Shown here: positions 17,899 to 26,272 of the stretch, one piece after another
Layout: each line of letters starts with the position of its first letter
Numbering within the stretch: the first letter of the stretch is position 1
Source of the DNA: Gp6-AA40 sp963723495
GTDB taxonomy: Bacteria; Acidobacteriota; Vicinamibacteria; Vicinamibacterales; UBA2999
Length of the DNA stretch: 64,000 nucleotides
Reading direction: 5' to 3'
NCBI GenBank assembly: GCA_963723495.1
Contig: CAVRQR010000012.1
Span: forward strand, 677,201-741,200
Notes under the pieces: model-generated
What the model was told of the DNA's origin: nothing
The model's input: only the letters and a program-made list of their open reading frames with translations
The model's database searches: none
Translations under genes and position numbers: made by a program

Positions 17899-17966
17899 AA
17901 CTCCCAATTTCCAACGCCCAACTCCCAAACACTCTTTTGGGAATTGGGCGTTGGGGGTTGGGAGTT
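17899..17966. repeat. Inverted heptamer arrays (AACTCCC / GGGAGTT) forming a 28-bp-stem hairpin
   Basis: Left arm 17899-17926 is four 7-bp units of the AAYKYCC type; right arm 17939-17966 is four units of the GGGRRTT/GGGCGTT type. Units 1 and 3 of the left arm are exact reverse complements of units 4 and 2 of the right arm, and the remaining two pairs have one or two mismatches. The 12-base loop is AAACACTCTTTT. The hairpin begins eight bases after the icd stop and ends 20 bases before the stop of the convergent MBL-fold gene, so it could act as a bidirectional terminator. The arms are built of tandem heptamers, which is unlike an ordinary terminator. Confidence 0.8.
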
Positions 17967-17985
17967 GACGGTGGTCGTGGACCGC

Positions 17986-19402
17986 CTATTTCCTGCCGAT
18001 GAACCGTCTCAGTTCCGCGATCGGCACGGCGCCGCGCCCGTGTATCGGCGCGATTGTGGCGACGTTGAGTTTCAGCTTTTGCGCCTCGTCATAGAGCGTG
18101 ACGGCGTTCGGTGGTGGCGTCGCCGGCACGGGCGCGTCCGGCGGCCCAGGGCTGTAGGCGTCACCCTCGATGAGAATCCTCGGTCCCGGCAAGTAGATCA
18201 GCGTGTACTCGTTGGTATGCGTGTCGCCAGTGGTAGCGTAGATCTCGACCGTCTGTTTCCCGTCCGTGAGGATGTCCTTGCCTGACACGCCCTGAAGCGT
18301 CGGCTTCCTGTTGGCCTTGCTTTGCGCATCAGGGCTCAGCGTCGCCGGTGCAGTCAACGTCTTCTCGAAGTACGGCACGTTGGACTGATGCGTGACGACC
18401 GTCGCACCCTCGGCCACGTAGGTGCGAAGTCCACCACTGTGATCGAAGTGGTGATGCGTCGTCATCACGTATCGAATCGGCTTGTTCGAGCCGAGCTTCT
18501 TTGCTTCAGCGATTACGGCGAGTGAGCGCGCCTCGTCGAGCGGCGCTTCCGCCACGGCGAGGTACTCGTTGAACTCGACCACGACGCTGTGATGAGAGCC
18601 GCCCGTCACGTGCCAGACACCGTCCGCCAGCTTCGTGCTCATCGTCTGCGCGGCCGGCAATGTGGCGCTGGCAACAGCCTCTGGCACGGGCAGGTCGACC
18701 GGCGCGTTAGGCGTGACGCTGGTGATCGTCAGATCCCAGAGCGGGAAGCCTCCCTGCTCGACCAGGATCTTCGTCGGGAACTGCACGCCATTGAAGTCTT
18801 TGTAGTCCGTGTAGCTGGCGACGAGATCGGTGTCTCCCATGACCGGGTTGGGAATCTTGGTCGCCACCCTCGTCACATGGTTCTGCGCATCGATCGAGCC
18901 GTCGACCTTGTACTTTCCGAGGGCGGTGAACGAAATGACGCTGGCGCCCTCGTCGCCTGACAGCGTGGCGTTGCCGGCAGCCGCAGCAGCACGCAGGAAT
19001 CCATGCGGCGTCAGCCAGATGTTGAGTTGTCGTTCTTCGGCAGCCGCGAGCTGCGGCGCCGGCCCACTGGGTCCGACGTTCCATGCCTTGTCACCGTTGA
19101 CCTGGGCATTCTGCTGCTGACCACCGAAGGTCGGCTGCGCGAAGTTCATCTCGTCCCGTGCCGAGCGCTGCTCGTAGTTGATCGAGCGCGTGTAGCTCGA
19201 CATGTCGCGACGAGGCCACTCCTGACCGGCGGTCAGTGCCTGTCCGAAGAACGCATTCATACCCGTGCCCGAGTACCTGAATGGAATTCACCGTGCCCAT
19301 TGCCTGCTGAGCGTCGCGCAGCACACTTGCCGCATCTCTGGGCGAGCTGCATCCGACCGCCACCAGCGCGAGCGCTGCGACCAGCCGTGTTCTCTTCGCC
19401 AT
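17986..19402 (-). CDS. MBL-fold metallo-hydrolase lipoprotein, one frameshift
   Basis: An exported metallo-beta-lactamase-fold protein of about 470 residues. The ATG at 19402 has GAGGAAGG upstream and opens a lipoprotein-like signal (MAKRTRLVAALALVAVGCSS). The frame breaks near 19277, where one extra G separates GTVNSIQ from YSGTGMNAFFG. An N-terminal beta-rich region (VPEAVASATLPAAQT etc.) precedes the metal-binding motif THHHFDHSGG, then GDTHTNEY, GPRILIEGDAYSPG (second metal set) and APIHGRG. Such proteins hydrolyse esters, lactones or thioesters; the substrate here is unknown. It is convergent with icd. Confidence 0.85.
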
Positions 19403-19524
19403 GTGACCTTCCTCCTCGATTGGTAGGCCGCGTCTTGCTCTTAGACCCGGCACTTGAGTCCTGCGGGGAGGGATTATGCACTGGAAATGAAGGACAATTG
19501 ACCTCTGTTCGCAAGGGAGGCCCA

Positions 19525-20868
19525 ATGCGTCGTCGCATTCTGGTCGGATTGCTCACTGTGTTGACCGTTCCACTCGCTGCGCAGACGCCGGCGCCACTTC
19601 AGGTGCCGTACCAGCAATTCCGGCTCGGCAACGGACTGAACGTCATCCTGCATCGCGACACCAGCATCCCGGCGGTCGCGGTCAACATGTGGTACTACGT
19701 CGGCTCGGCCAACGAAAAGCCAGGACGCACAGGATTCGCTCATCTATTCGAGCACTTGATGTTCGAAGGATCGAAGCATGTACCCGAGGGGCAGTTCGAC
19801 ATCCTGCTCGAGGGCGCGGGCGGCGACAACAACGGATCGACCTCGAACGATCGCACCAACTACGTCATCGACGTTCCGTCGAACGCGTTGGAGCTGGCGC
19901 TGTATCTCGAATCGGACCGCATGGGTTATCTCCTCGACACGATGACGCCGCAGCGTGTCGACGGGCAGCGTGACGTCGTCAAGAACGAGCGACGACAGAG
20001 CTACGAGAACCGGCCGTATGGCATGGCGTCGATCGAGTTGGACAAGATGCTGTGGCCGCCGACCCATCCCTACAGCTGGCCCACGATTGGATACATGGAG
20101 GACCTCACCGCCGCCAGCCACTCGGACGTCGTCGAGTTCTTCAAGAAGTACTACGCCCCGAACAACGCGAGCCTGGTCATTGCCGGTGACATCGACTTCG
20201 ATCGCACGCGCGCACTGGTCGAGAAGTGGTTTGGCGAGATTCCGCGAGGAACCGCGGTGGAACCAGTCGCGCCACCGGCCGCTATCCTGACCGGCGTTCA
20301 AAAGAAGACGCTGACCGACAAGGTCAGCCTTCCGCGTCTCTACCTCGCGTGGTTGACGCCGCGATTTTACGCTCCGGGCGATTCGGCGCTCGACTTGACG
20401 TCCTCAGTGCTCACCGGTGGCAAGAACTCACGTCTTTACAAGCGGCTCGTTTACGACATGCAGATCGCGCAGGACGTATCGGCGTTTCAGCAATCGGGCG
20501 CCCTTGGAAGCTCGTTCCTGATCATCGCCACGGCCCGCAGCGGCCACACTGCCGCTGAACTGCAGAAGGTGATCGACGAGGAGCTCGATCGACTCCGCCG
20601 CGAAGGACCGACCGAGCGCGAGGTGCAGCGCGCCATCAACCAGATGGAAGCGTCGTTCTACGAGCGGATGGAACGCATCGGCAGTTTCGGCGGCAAGGCG
20701 GATCAGCTGAATGCGTATACATTCGCCGGCGGGGGACCTGACTATTTCGCGGAAGACCTGGCGCGTTACACGTCGCTGACGCCCGCTGATATCCAGTCGG
20801 CCGCGTCGCAGTGGCTGCCTGCGGATCGCCGGGTTGAGCTCGTGGTGGAGCCGGAGGGGAAGAAATGA
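19525..20868 (+). CDS. M16 family zinc metallopeptidase, catalytic subunit
   Basis: A 447-residue insulinase/mitochondrial-processing-peptidase-type protease with a signal peptide (MRRRILVGLLTVLTVPLAAQ), so periplasmic. The inverted zinc motif HLFEH is at residues 73-77, inside GFAHLFEHLMFEGSKHVPEG, and the second zinc Glu lies in ALYLESDRM. The C-terminal homologous half contains GGKNSRLYKRLVYD. Start ATG 19525 follows GGGAGG. The stop overlaps the start of the next M16 gene (ATGA), as expected for a catalytic/non-catalytic pair that forms one heterodimer. It heads a coupled run leading to arsS. Confidence 0.93.
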   Translation: MRRRILVGLLTVLTVPLAAQTPAPLQVPYQQFRLGNGLNVILHRDTSIPAVAVNMWYYVGSANEKPGRTGFAHLFEHLMFEGSKHVPEGQFDILLEGAGGDNNGSTSNDRTNYVIDVPSNALELALYLESDRMGYLLDTMTPQRVDGQRDVVKNERRQSYENRPYGMASIELDKMLWPPTHPYSWPTIGYMEDLTAASHSDVVEFFKKYYAPNNASLVIAGDIDFDRTRALVEKWFGEIPRGTAVEPVAPPAAILTGVQKKTLTDKVSLPRLYLAWLTPRFYAPGDSALDLTSSVLTGGKNSRLYKRLVYDMQIAQDVSAFQQSGALGSSFLIIATARSGHTAAELQKVIDEELDRLRREGPTEREVQRAINQMEASFYERMERIGSFGGKADQLNAYTFAGGGPDYFAEDLARYTSLTPADIQSAASQWLPADRRVELVVEPEGKK

Positions 20869-22340
20869 CTCTCGGCTTTCGGCTCCTGGCTCTCGGCAGA
20901 CTCTCAGCTCTCGGCTCTGGGCTTCTGGTCACCTGCTTCCTCGTTGTTTCCCTTGCAGCACAGCAGCCACCTGACCGTTCGAAGGTTCCCTCGCTCGGTG
21001 CGGCGCCGCAACTGAAGTTGCCTACGATCCAGAAGCGGGCGCTTTCCAACGGTGTTCCGGTATGGGTGGTTGAAGCGCACGAAGTTCCGCTCGCCCAGAT
21101 CACACTGCTCGTGAAGGCAGGAGGCAGTGACGACCCGGCCGGCAAGTTCGGCCTTGCCAGTCTCACCGCCGCGATGCTGGACGAGGGCGCGGGCACGCGG
21201 TCCGCACTGGAGATCGCCGACGAGATCGATTTCCTCGGCGCAGACCTCGGTGCGAGCGGTTCGTTCGATGCATCAGCCGTCAGGCTCGGGGTGCCGGTCG
21301 CCCGTCTTGGTGCCGCGCTCACGGTGATGGCCGACGTCGCGTTGAGACCGACATTCCCGGACGCCGAGCTCCAGCGGCTGCGCGCTGAGCGCCTGACCGA
21401 ACTTCTGCAGGCCAGAGACGATGCCGGGTCGGTAGCAGCGATGGCATTCGCACGACTGCTGTACGGTCCCTCTCATCGATACGGAACCAGCGCGGTTGGC
21501 ACTCCGACATCGATCAAGAGCCTCACGGCATCGGACCTCAAGGCGTTTCATGCCGCCACGTTCCAGCCGGCGAACGCCACGCTGATCGCCGTCGGCGATA
21601 TCACGGCGGACAGCATCGTGCCCCAGCTCGAAAAACACTTCGGCTCGTGGCGTGCCGGTGCGACACCACCGAGCCGCCCGCCCGTACCAGCTGCTCCGCA
21701 ACCCGCTCAACGTCAGATCACCATCGTCGACATGCCGGGGGCCGAACAGTCGCAGGTCCGTATTGGTTGGGTCGGCGTCCCGCGTTCGTCGCCCGACTAC
21801 TTCACCCTGCAGGTGCTCAACACCATCCTGGGAGGATCGTTCACGTCGCGGCTCAATCAGAACCTGCGGGAAGAGCATGGCTACTCGTACGGCGCCAGCT
21901 CGCGGTTCGACATGCGGCTATCGGCCGGACCATTCTTCGCAGGTGCGGGTGTGCAGACGGACAAGACCGCGGAGGCGCTTCGCGAGTTCTTCACCGAGCT
22001 CACCGAGATCGGGAAGCCGATCCCGGTCGATGAACTGAACAAGGCCACGAACTACATCGCGTTCGGTTTCCCGAGCAATTTCGAGACTATTTCCGATTTC
22101 TCCGCGCAGATCGAACAGCTGATCGTATACGGGCTTCCGGAAAGCTACTACGCGGACTACGTGAAGAACCTCCAGGCGGTGACCGCTGAAGCGGTGCAGA
22201 AGGCCGCTGCCACCTACATTCAGCCGCAGCGGTTTCTCGTCGTCGTGGTCGGCGACCGCAAGGTGATTGAAACCGGCATCCGTGCGCTCAATCTCGGCAC
22301 GGTCCGGACGATGTCGATTCAGGAGGCATTGGGCGAATGA
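20865..22340 (+). CDS. M16 family peptidase, non-catalytic partner
   Basis: A 491-residue partner of the upstream M16 protease. At the position of the zinc motif it reads FGLASLTAAMLDEGAGTRS, with no H-x-x-E-H, so it cannot bind zinc. The C-terminal half keeps the substrate-binding Arg/Tyr region (GGSFTSRLNQNLREEHGYSY). The start codon at 20865 overlaps the previous stop. There is no alternative ATG, GTG or TTG before the hydrophobic segment LVTCFLVVSLAA, so the odd leucine-glycine N-terminus (TLGFRLLALGRLSALGSGLL) is translated from a heptamer repeat array. Exported by that signal peptide. The stop overlaps the DinB start (ATGA). Confidence 0.92.
   Translation: MTLGFRLLALGRLSALGSGLLVTCFLVVSLAAQQPPDRSKVPSLGAAPQLKLPTIQKRALSNGVPVWVVEAHEVPLAQITLLVKAGGSDDPAGKFGLASLTAAMLDEGAGTRSALEIADEIDFLGADLGASGSFDASAVRLGVPVARLGAALTVMADVALRPTFPDAELQRLRAERLTELLQARDDAGSVAAMAFARLLYGPSHRYGTSAVGTPTSIKSLTASDLKAFHAATFQPANATLIAVGDITADSIVPQLEKHFGSWRAGATPPSRPPVPAAPQPAQRQITIVDMPGAEQSQVRIGWVGVPRSSPDYFTLQVLNTILGGSFTSRLNQNLREEHGYSYGASSRFDMRLSAGPFFAGAGVQTDKTAEALREFFTELTEIGKPIPVDELNKATNYIAFGFPSNFETISDFSAQIEQLIVYGLPESYYADYVKNLQAVTAEAVQKAAATYIQPQRFLVVVVGDRKVIETGIRALNLGTVRTMSIQEALGE
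20869..20928. repeat. Heptamer array, consensus CTCTCGG (8 units), inside a coding start
   Basis: Four units run without gap from 20869, a four-base spacer (20897-20900) follows, and four more run to 20928. Three are exactly CTCTCGG; the rest differ at one or two positions. The array begins one base after the coupled ATGA at 20865 and encodes residues 2 to about 21 of the second M16 protein. Because 7 is not a multiple of 3, successive units are read in changing frame, which explains the Leu/Gly/Ser/Arg-rich N-terminus. Confidence 0.8.
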
Positions 22341-22840
22341 GCGTGGCGTTGGAGCTGGCGGCCTTGATGGCGTACTCGGACCAGGAGCGCGGTAAGTGGC
22401 GAACATGGATTGAAGCCGATCCGGCGAGGCTGGCGATTCCGTTTCAGCGTGGCGGGCGATTTCCGACCGTGGGAAGCGTGCTCGATCATATCTTCCTCGT
22501 CGAACGGCGTCACCTCACGCGCATGCAGGGTGGTCAGCTGCCGGAGAAGACAGGGGTTCCAGCTGAGGACTGGCAGGCGTTGCTCGCGTACGCTGACATG
22601 GCCAGGGCCGATCTTCGCCGTTACCTCGGCGAGCTGAACGACCAGACGGCGGCACAATGGATGACATTCACGGTTCAGAGCGGCACGTTCACGATGACCC
22701 GTCGCAAACTGGCCTCGCACATCCTGCTCCACGAGATCCGTCACCTGGCCCAAATCGCCTACGCCGCGCGACTCGCGGGCCACGAGCCGCCTGGCGAACA
22801 CGATTTCATGTACGCACCGGAGACTGAGGCGTTCGACTGA
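22337..22840 (+). CDS. DinB-family protein (cytoplasmic)
   Basis: A 167-residue DinB-type protein without signal peptide, translationally coupled to the M16 pair by a four-base overlap. The likely metal-binding histidines are in GSVLDHIFLVERRHL and in the C-terminal helix ASHILLHEIRHLAQIAYAAR. The fold is shared by metal-dependent thiol transferases and by many uncharacterised proteins, so the reaction is open. Its place between periplasmic peptidases and the arsenosugar-type genes is conserved spacing rather than proof of a common pathway. Confidence 0.85.
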   Translation: MSVALELAALMAYSDQERGKWRTWIEADPARLAIPFQRGGRFPTVGSVLDHIFLVERRHLTRMQGGQLPEKTGVPAEDWQALLAYADMARADLRRYLGELNDQTAAQWMTFTVQSGTFTMTRRKLASHILLHEIRHLAQIAYAARLAGHEPPGEHDFMYAPETEAFD

Positions 22841-22842
22841 GC

Positions 22843-23175
22843 ATGGACACCTACTATCACCCTCACGATCTCTCCAAGTTCAGCGATATCGGCAAGGAAG
22901 CGCCGGAGCTATGGAAGAAGTTCAACGAGTGGTACACCGCGGTCTTCCAGGACGGTGCACTGAGTGAACGCGAGAAGGCGCTGATTGCATTGGCCGTGGC
23001 CCATGCCGTTCAGTGCCCGTACTGCATTGACGCCTACACGACGGCATCGCTCGAGAAGGGATCGACACCTGAGCAGATGACCGAAGCGGTGCACGTCGCG
23101 GCGGCGATTCGCGGTGGCGCCTCACTGGTGCACGGGGTGCAGATGCGTAATCACGTCGACAAACTGTCGATGTAG
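22843..23175 (+). CDS. ArsS-associated peroxidase-like (AhpD/CMD family) protein
   Basis: A 110-residue AhpD-type protein that begins two bases after the DinB stop. It carries the redox pair CPYC at residues 58-61 in VAHAVQCPYCIDAYT and the family pattern LSEREKALIALAVAHA. The opening YYHPHDLSKFSDIGKEAPELW matches the group annotated as arsenosugar biosynthesis-associated peroxidase-like protein, which almost always sits beside arsS, as here. Its partner role (perhaps a thiol reductant) is inferred from that neighbourhood and not proven. Confidence 0.9.
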   Translation: MDTYYHPHDLSKFSDIGKEAPELWKKFNEWYTAVFQDGALSEREKALIALAVAHAVQCPYCIDAYTTASLEKGSTPEQMTEAVHVAAAIRGGASLVHGVQMRNHVDKLSM

Positions 23176-23199
23176 GAACGACGGCACACGGGTTACGGG

Positions 23200-24240
23200 A
23201 TGTCTCTTCCGACCCTGCTGAACACGCACCACCCACTGGCTGACGCCGGGACACAGCGCCACATTCTCGACGCTCTGCCTCTCGCTCGCGGCTTTGGTGA
23301 AGCCCTCGCGCGAGCCGGGCACACACCCCTCCGTTCAGCGGCGATCTCGGTGCTGCAGATCAACGTCGGCAAGCGATGCAACCAGACGTGCCGTCACTGC
23401 CACGTCGACGCCGGTCCTGATCGCACCGAAGTGATGACGCCCGCCGTCGTCGATGCATGCCTGCGGTTTCTCGAAGCCAGTGACATCCCGACGCTCGACA
23501 TCACCGGCGGCGCCCCCGAGCTTCATCCCTCGTTCCGCGACATCGTGCGTCGTGCCCGCAGCATGGGCCGTCTCGTGATGGATCGTTGCAACCTCACGAT
23601 TACACGGCTGCCAAACTATCAGAACCTGCCCGAGTTCTTTGCCGAGCATCGCGTGGAGATCGTGGCCTCGCTGCCGTCGTTCGCACCGCGACAGACCGAC
23701 GCGCAACGTGGCGCCGGCGTGTTCGATGATTCGATTGCTGCACTGCGACGGCTGAACGAGCTTGGCTACGGCGCCGATGGCTCGGGGCTCGTGCTGAACC
23801 TGGTGACCAACCCGGTCGGTGCTTTCCTGCCTGCGTCGCAGGCATCGCTCGAGGCCGATTGGAAACGTGAACTGCAGCGGAAACACGGAATCGTGTTCAA
23901 CCGGCTCTACACGATCACCAACATGCCAATCAGCCGCTACCTGCAGTACCTTGTGGACTCAGGCAACCTGCAAGGCTACATGGACAGGCTGGTCGCGGCA
24001 TTCAATCCCGCAACCATCGATGGTCTGATGTGCCGCTCGACTCTGTCTGTGGGATGGGACGGCCGGCTCTACGACTGTGACTTCAATCAGATGATCGACC
24101 TGGGCACATCGGCCGATGCGCCGCAGACCATCTTCGACGCCACGCCAGCCGCACTTACGTCTCGGCGTATCATGATCGGCCGCCACTGCTTCGGATGCAC
24201 CGCGGGTGGGGGCTCGAGCTGCGGCGGTGCGATCGCATGA
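23200..24240 (+). CDS. arsS: Arsenosugar biosynthesis-type radical SAM protein ArsS
   Basis: A 346-residue radical SAM enzyme. The iron-sulfur motif CNQTCRHCH (Cys 60, 64, 67) is followed by DITGGAPELHP for SAM and cluster contacts, and a C-terminal Cys-rich stretch (HCFGCTAGGGSSCGG) that could hold an auxiliary cluster or metal. This combination defines the ArsS/'radical SAM-Cys-rich' family, whose cyanobacterial member transfers the SAM-derived 5'-deoxyadenosyl group to dimethylarsinate. No arsM or ars operon gene is visible nearby. The methyltransferase 105 bp downstream is of a different family, so the actual substrate in this organism is uncertain. Confidence 0.88.
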   Translation: MSLPTLLNTHHPLADAGTQRHILDALPLARGFGEALARAGHTPLRSAAISVLQINVGKRCNQTCRHCHVDAGPDRTEVMTPAVVDACLRFLEASDIPTLDITGGAPELHPSFRDIVRRARSMGRLVMDRCNLTITRLPNYQNLPEFFAEHRVEIVASLPSFAPRQTDAQRGAGVFDDSIAALRRLNELGYGADGSGLVLNLVTNPVGAFLPASQASLEADWKRELQRKHGIVFNRLYTITNMPISRYLQYLVDSGNLQGYMDRLVAAFNPATIDGLMCRSTLSVGWDGRLYDCDFNQMIDLGTSADAPQTIFDATPAALTSRRIMIGRHCFGCTAGGGSSCGGAIA

Positions 24241-24247
24241 ACGCAGG

Positions 24248-24261
24248 GCGCCTCGAGGCGC
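24248..24261. other. 14-bp perfect palindrome after arsS
   Basis: GCGCCTCGAGGCGC is a perfect inverted repeat starting eight bases after the arsS stop and 85 bases before the methyltransferase start. It has no T-run, so it is not a standard terminator. It could be a small attenuator hairpin or an operator for the following gene. Only the symmetry is observed. Confidence 0.4.
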
Positions 24262-24345
24262 ACGCGGCCGCTATCCCAGCACGAAGCACCAAGGACTGAC
24301 AGTTACACCGAATTGCAATCTGCGCCAGACAACGAAGGAGATTAG

Positions 24346-25381
24346 ATGACGGATAGCGAGCAGACAGCGTCGCGAGCCTTGCCGCCGCACGCGCAGCTGA
24401 TACAGATGGGAACGGCCTCGTGGGTGTCGGCGACCGTATACGCCGCAGCGAAACTGGGGCTCGCCGATCACCTGGCCGCTGGACCGAGAAGTGCCGCCGA
24501 CTTGGCCGGCGCGACGCGCACGCACGCGCCATCGCTGCATCGCCTGATGCGCACGCTGGCCGGCCTCGGCATCCTCACGGAGCGAGATGGACAGCAGTTT
24601 GCGCTCACGTCTCTGGGGGAGGCGCTCAAGACGGATGCCCCGGGCTCGGCGCGAGCGACGTTGATGGCCTTTTGTGGTCCGGCGTTCTGGCACAGTTGGG
24701 AGGAGATCGTCTATTCACTGGAGACCGGGAAGACCGGGATTTGAGAAAGCCTGTGGGATGCCGCTGTTCGAGTACCTGGCGCAGCATCCCCAGGAGGCTT
24801 CGTATTTCAGCGAAGCGATGGTGGGTTACCACGGCGCCGAACCGCCCGCCGTCGCCAAGGCATACGACTTCTCGCGGCTCAAGACGATCGTGGACGTAGG
24901 CGGTGCAACGGGTAACATGCTGGCCGCGATCCTGTCTCAGCACGAGGGACCGCGCGGCGTCCTATACGACCGGCCACACGTGGTGAGTGACGCCCCGACC
25001 TTGCTCAAGGCTCGTGGCGTTCAGGCACGAGTCACGATCGAGCCCGGCGATTTCTTCGAGCGCGTGCCCGCCGGAGGCGACGCCTACCTGCTGTCGCACA
25101 TCATTCACGACTGGAACGAAGATCAGTGCCTCACCATCCTCGGACACTGCCGTAACGCCATCACGCCTGATGGCCGCCTGCTGATCGTCGAGACTGTCCT
25201 GCCGACGGGCGATACGCCCCACCAAGGCAAGGTGCAGGACATGGTCATGCTCGTCGTGCCTGGAGGCCAGGAACGCACCGAAGCCGAATACGCCTCGCTC
25301 CTTGGCCAAGCCCGCTTCGGTCTGACCCGGGTCGTGCCTACCGAGTCGATCGTGAGCGTCGTTGAGGCGGTTCCAGTTTAG
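24346..25381 (+). CDS. SAM-dependent O-methyltransferase (plant/ASMT type), one frameshift
   Basis: Methyltransferase of about 344 residues with the two-part layout of the hydroxyindole/caffeate O-methyltransferase family. An N-terminal winged-helix dimerisation region (YAAAKLGLADHLAAGPRSAA, LHRLMRTLAGLGILTE) precedes the SAM fold (IVDVGGATGNMLAAIL, then LSHIIHDWNEDQCLTIL with the catalytic-region His-Asp, and LLIVETVLP). The frame breaks near 24741: GKTG runs into a stop, and dropping one base gives GKTGFEKACGMPLFEYLAQ. Start ATG 24346 has AAGGAG upstream. The substrate is unknown. It has no ArsM-type cysteine arrangement, so it should not be read as an arsenic methylase despite lying after arsS. 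Confidence 0.87.
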
Positions 25382-25398
25382 GCACGGAGGTTCAGGTC

Positions 25399-25785
25399 AT
25401 GTCAGATGTGATTGAGCAGGTCGCCGTTGAAGTCCTGCACGATTTTGCCGATGCCTGGAATCGCCACGATATCGACGCGCTCATGACCTTCATGACGGAC
25501 GACTGCGTCTTCGAGGCTTCTGCGGGTCCCGACGTGTCCGGCACTCGATATGTCGGCCGGGAGGCCGTGCGGGCCGGCTTCGCCGAAGTCTGGGCGGTCT
25601 TTCCCGATGCTCATTGGGGTAACGCACGTCACTTCATCTGCGGAGCGAGAGGCGTCTCGGAATGGACGTTCACCGGAACACGGGTAGACGGCACGCGCAC
25701 CGAAGTTCACGGTTGCGATCTGTTTACGTTTCAAGGCGGCAAGATTGCGCTGAAGAACTCGTACCGCAAGAACCGGACGCTCTAG
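25399..25785 (+). CDS. SnoaL-like NTF2-fold protein
   Basis: A 128-residue single-domain protein of the SnoaL/ketosteroid-isomerase-like group. Typical pieces are FADAWNRHDIDALMTFMTDD at the N-terminus, GREAVRAGFAEVWAVFPDAHW, and a C-terminal strand pair ending GCDLFTFQGGKIALKNSYRK. These domains bind small hydrophobic ligands or act as isomerases and cyclases; no function can be assigned. It follows the methyltransferase by 17 bp and is probably co-transcribed. Its stop shares the CTAG tetranucleotide with the stop of the convergent asparaginase-like gene. Confidence 0.88.
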   Translation: MSDVIEQVAVEVLHDFADAWNRHDIDALMTFMTDDCVFEASAGPDVSGTRYVGREAVRAGFAEVWAVFPDAHWGNARHFICGARGVSEWTFTGTRVDGTRTEVHGCDLFTFQGGKIALKNSYRKNRTL

Positions 25786-26267
25786 TGCCGAAATTCAAAC
25801 ACGCCGGTCTCTTTGTTCTTCCTCACACGATCCCAGAGGAAGCAATGACCGTTCATGGCGATGTAGACACCAGGCGGCAGCACCTGTGCGAACGACAGCG
25901 CGCTGCCAAGGTTGAAGAGACCATCCGAGCTGCCGAACGCGTACGGAATCATGGCGCCGGTCAGGACGATGGTCTTGTCAGTCACACCGCCTGCCAGTGC
26001 CCGCCCGGTCTCCACCATCGTGTCGGTGCCGTGTGTCACCACGATGTGGCGCTCAGGGCATTCTGCACATCGGGCGACAATGCGGGCGCGATCGGCGTCG
26101 GTCATGTCGAGGCTGTCGATCATCATCAACGTCTCGACGGCCAGCTCCACTCGTGAGCGGCCAAGCCGGAGCATCTCCGGAACATGGGTCGTGCCGAACG
26201 ACAGACGCCCGTGAATCTCGTCGTACGTCTTGTCGAACGTGCCGCCCGTCACCAGGACTCGTACCAT
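25782..26267 (-). CDS. Half-size asparaginase-like protein (N-terminal domain only)
   Basis: A 161-residue protein that matches only the N-terminal domain of type I/II L-asparaginases, which are normally about 330 residues. The catalytic threonine loop (VLVTGGTFDKTYDE), the second Thr-Asp motif (VVTHGTDTMVETGRAL) and the lysine-region equivalent (IVLTGAMIPYAFGSSDG) are present, so it may be active as an oligomer of single domains. Short asparaginases of this kind occur in other bacteria and the substrate is not established. It begins five bases after the symporter stop and is the last gene of the argH/small ORF/symporter run. The stop overlaps the convergent SnoaL gene. Confidence 0.83.
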   Translation of the reverse strand: MVRVLVTGGTFDKTYDEIHGRLSFGTTHVPEMLRLGRSRVELAVETLMMIDSLDMTDADRARIVARCAECPERHIVVTHGTDTMVETGRALAGGVTDKTIVLTGAMIPYAFGSSDGLFNLGSALSFAQVLPPGVYIAMNGHCFLWDRVRKNKETGVFEFRH

Positions 26268-26272
26268 CGTCG

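Noticed and set aside
24346..25381. Methyltransferase as an arsenite methylase (ArsM) partner of ArsS
   Set aside because: It has the two-part O-methyltransferase fold and no ArsM cysteine set, so the neighbourhood alone is not enough.
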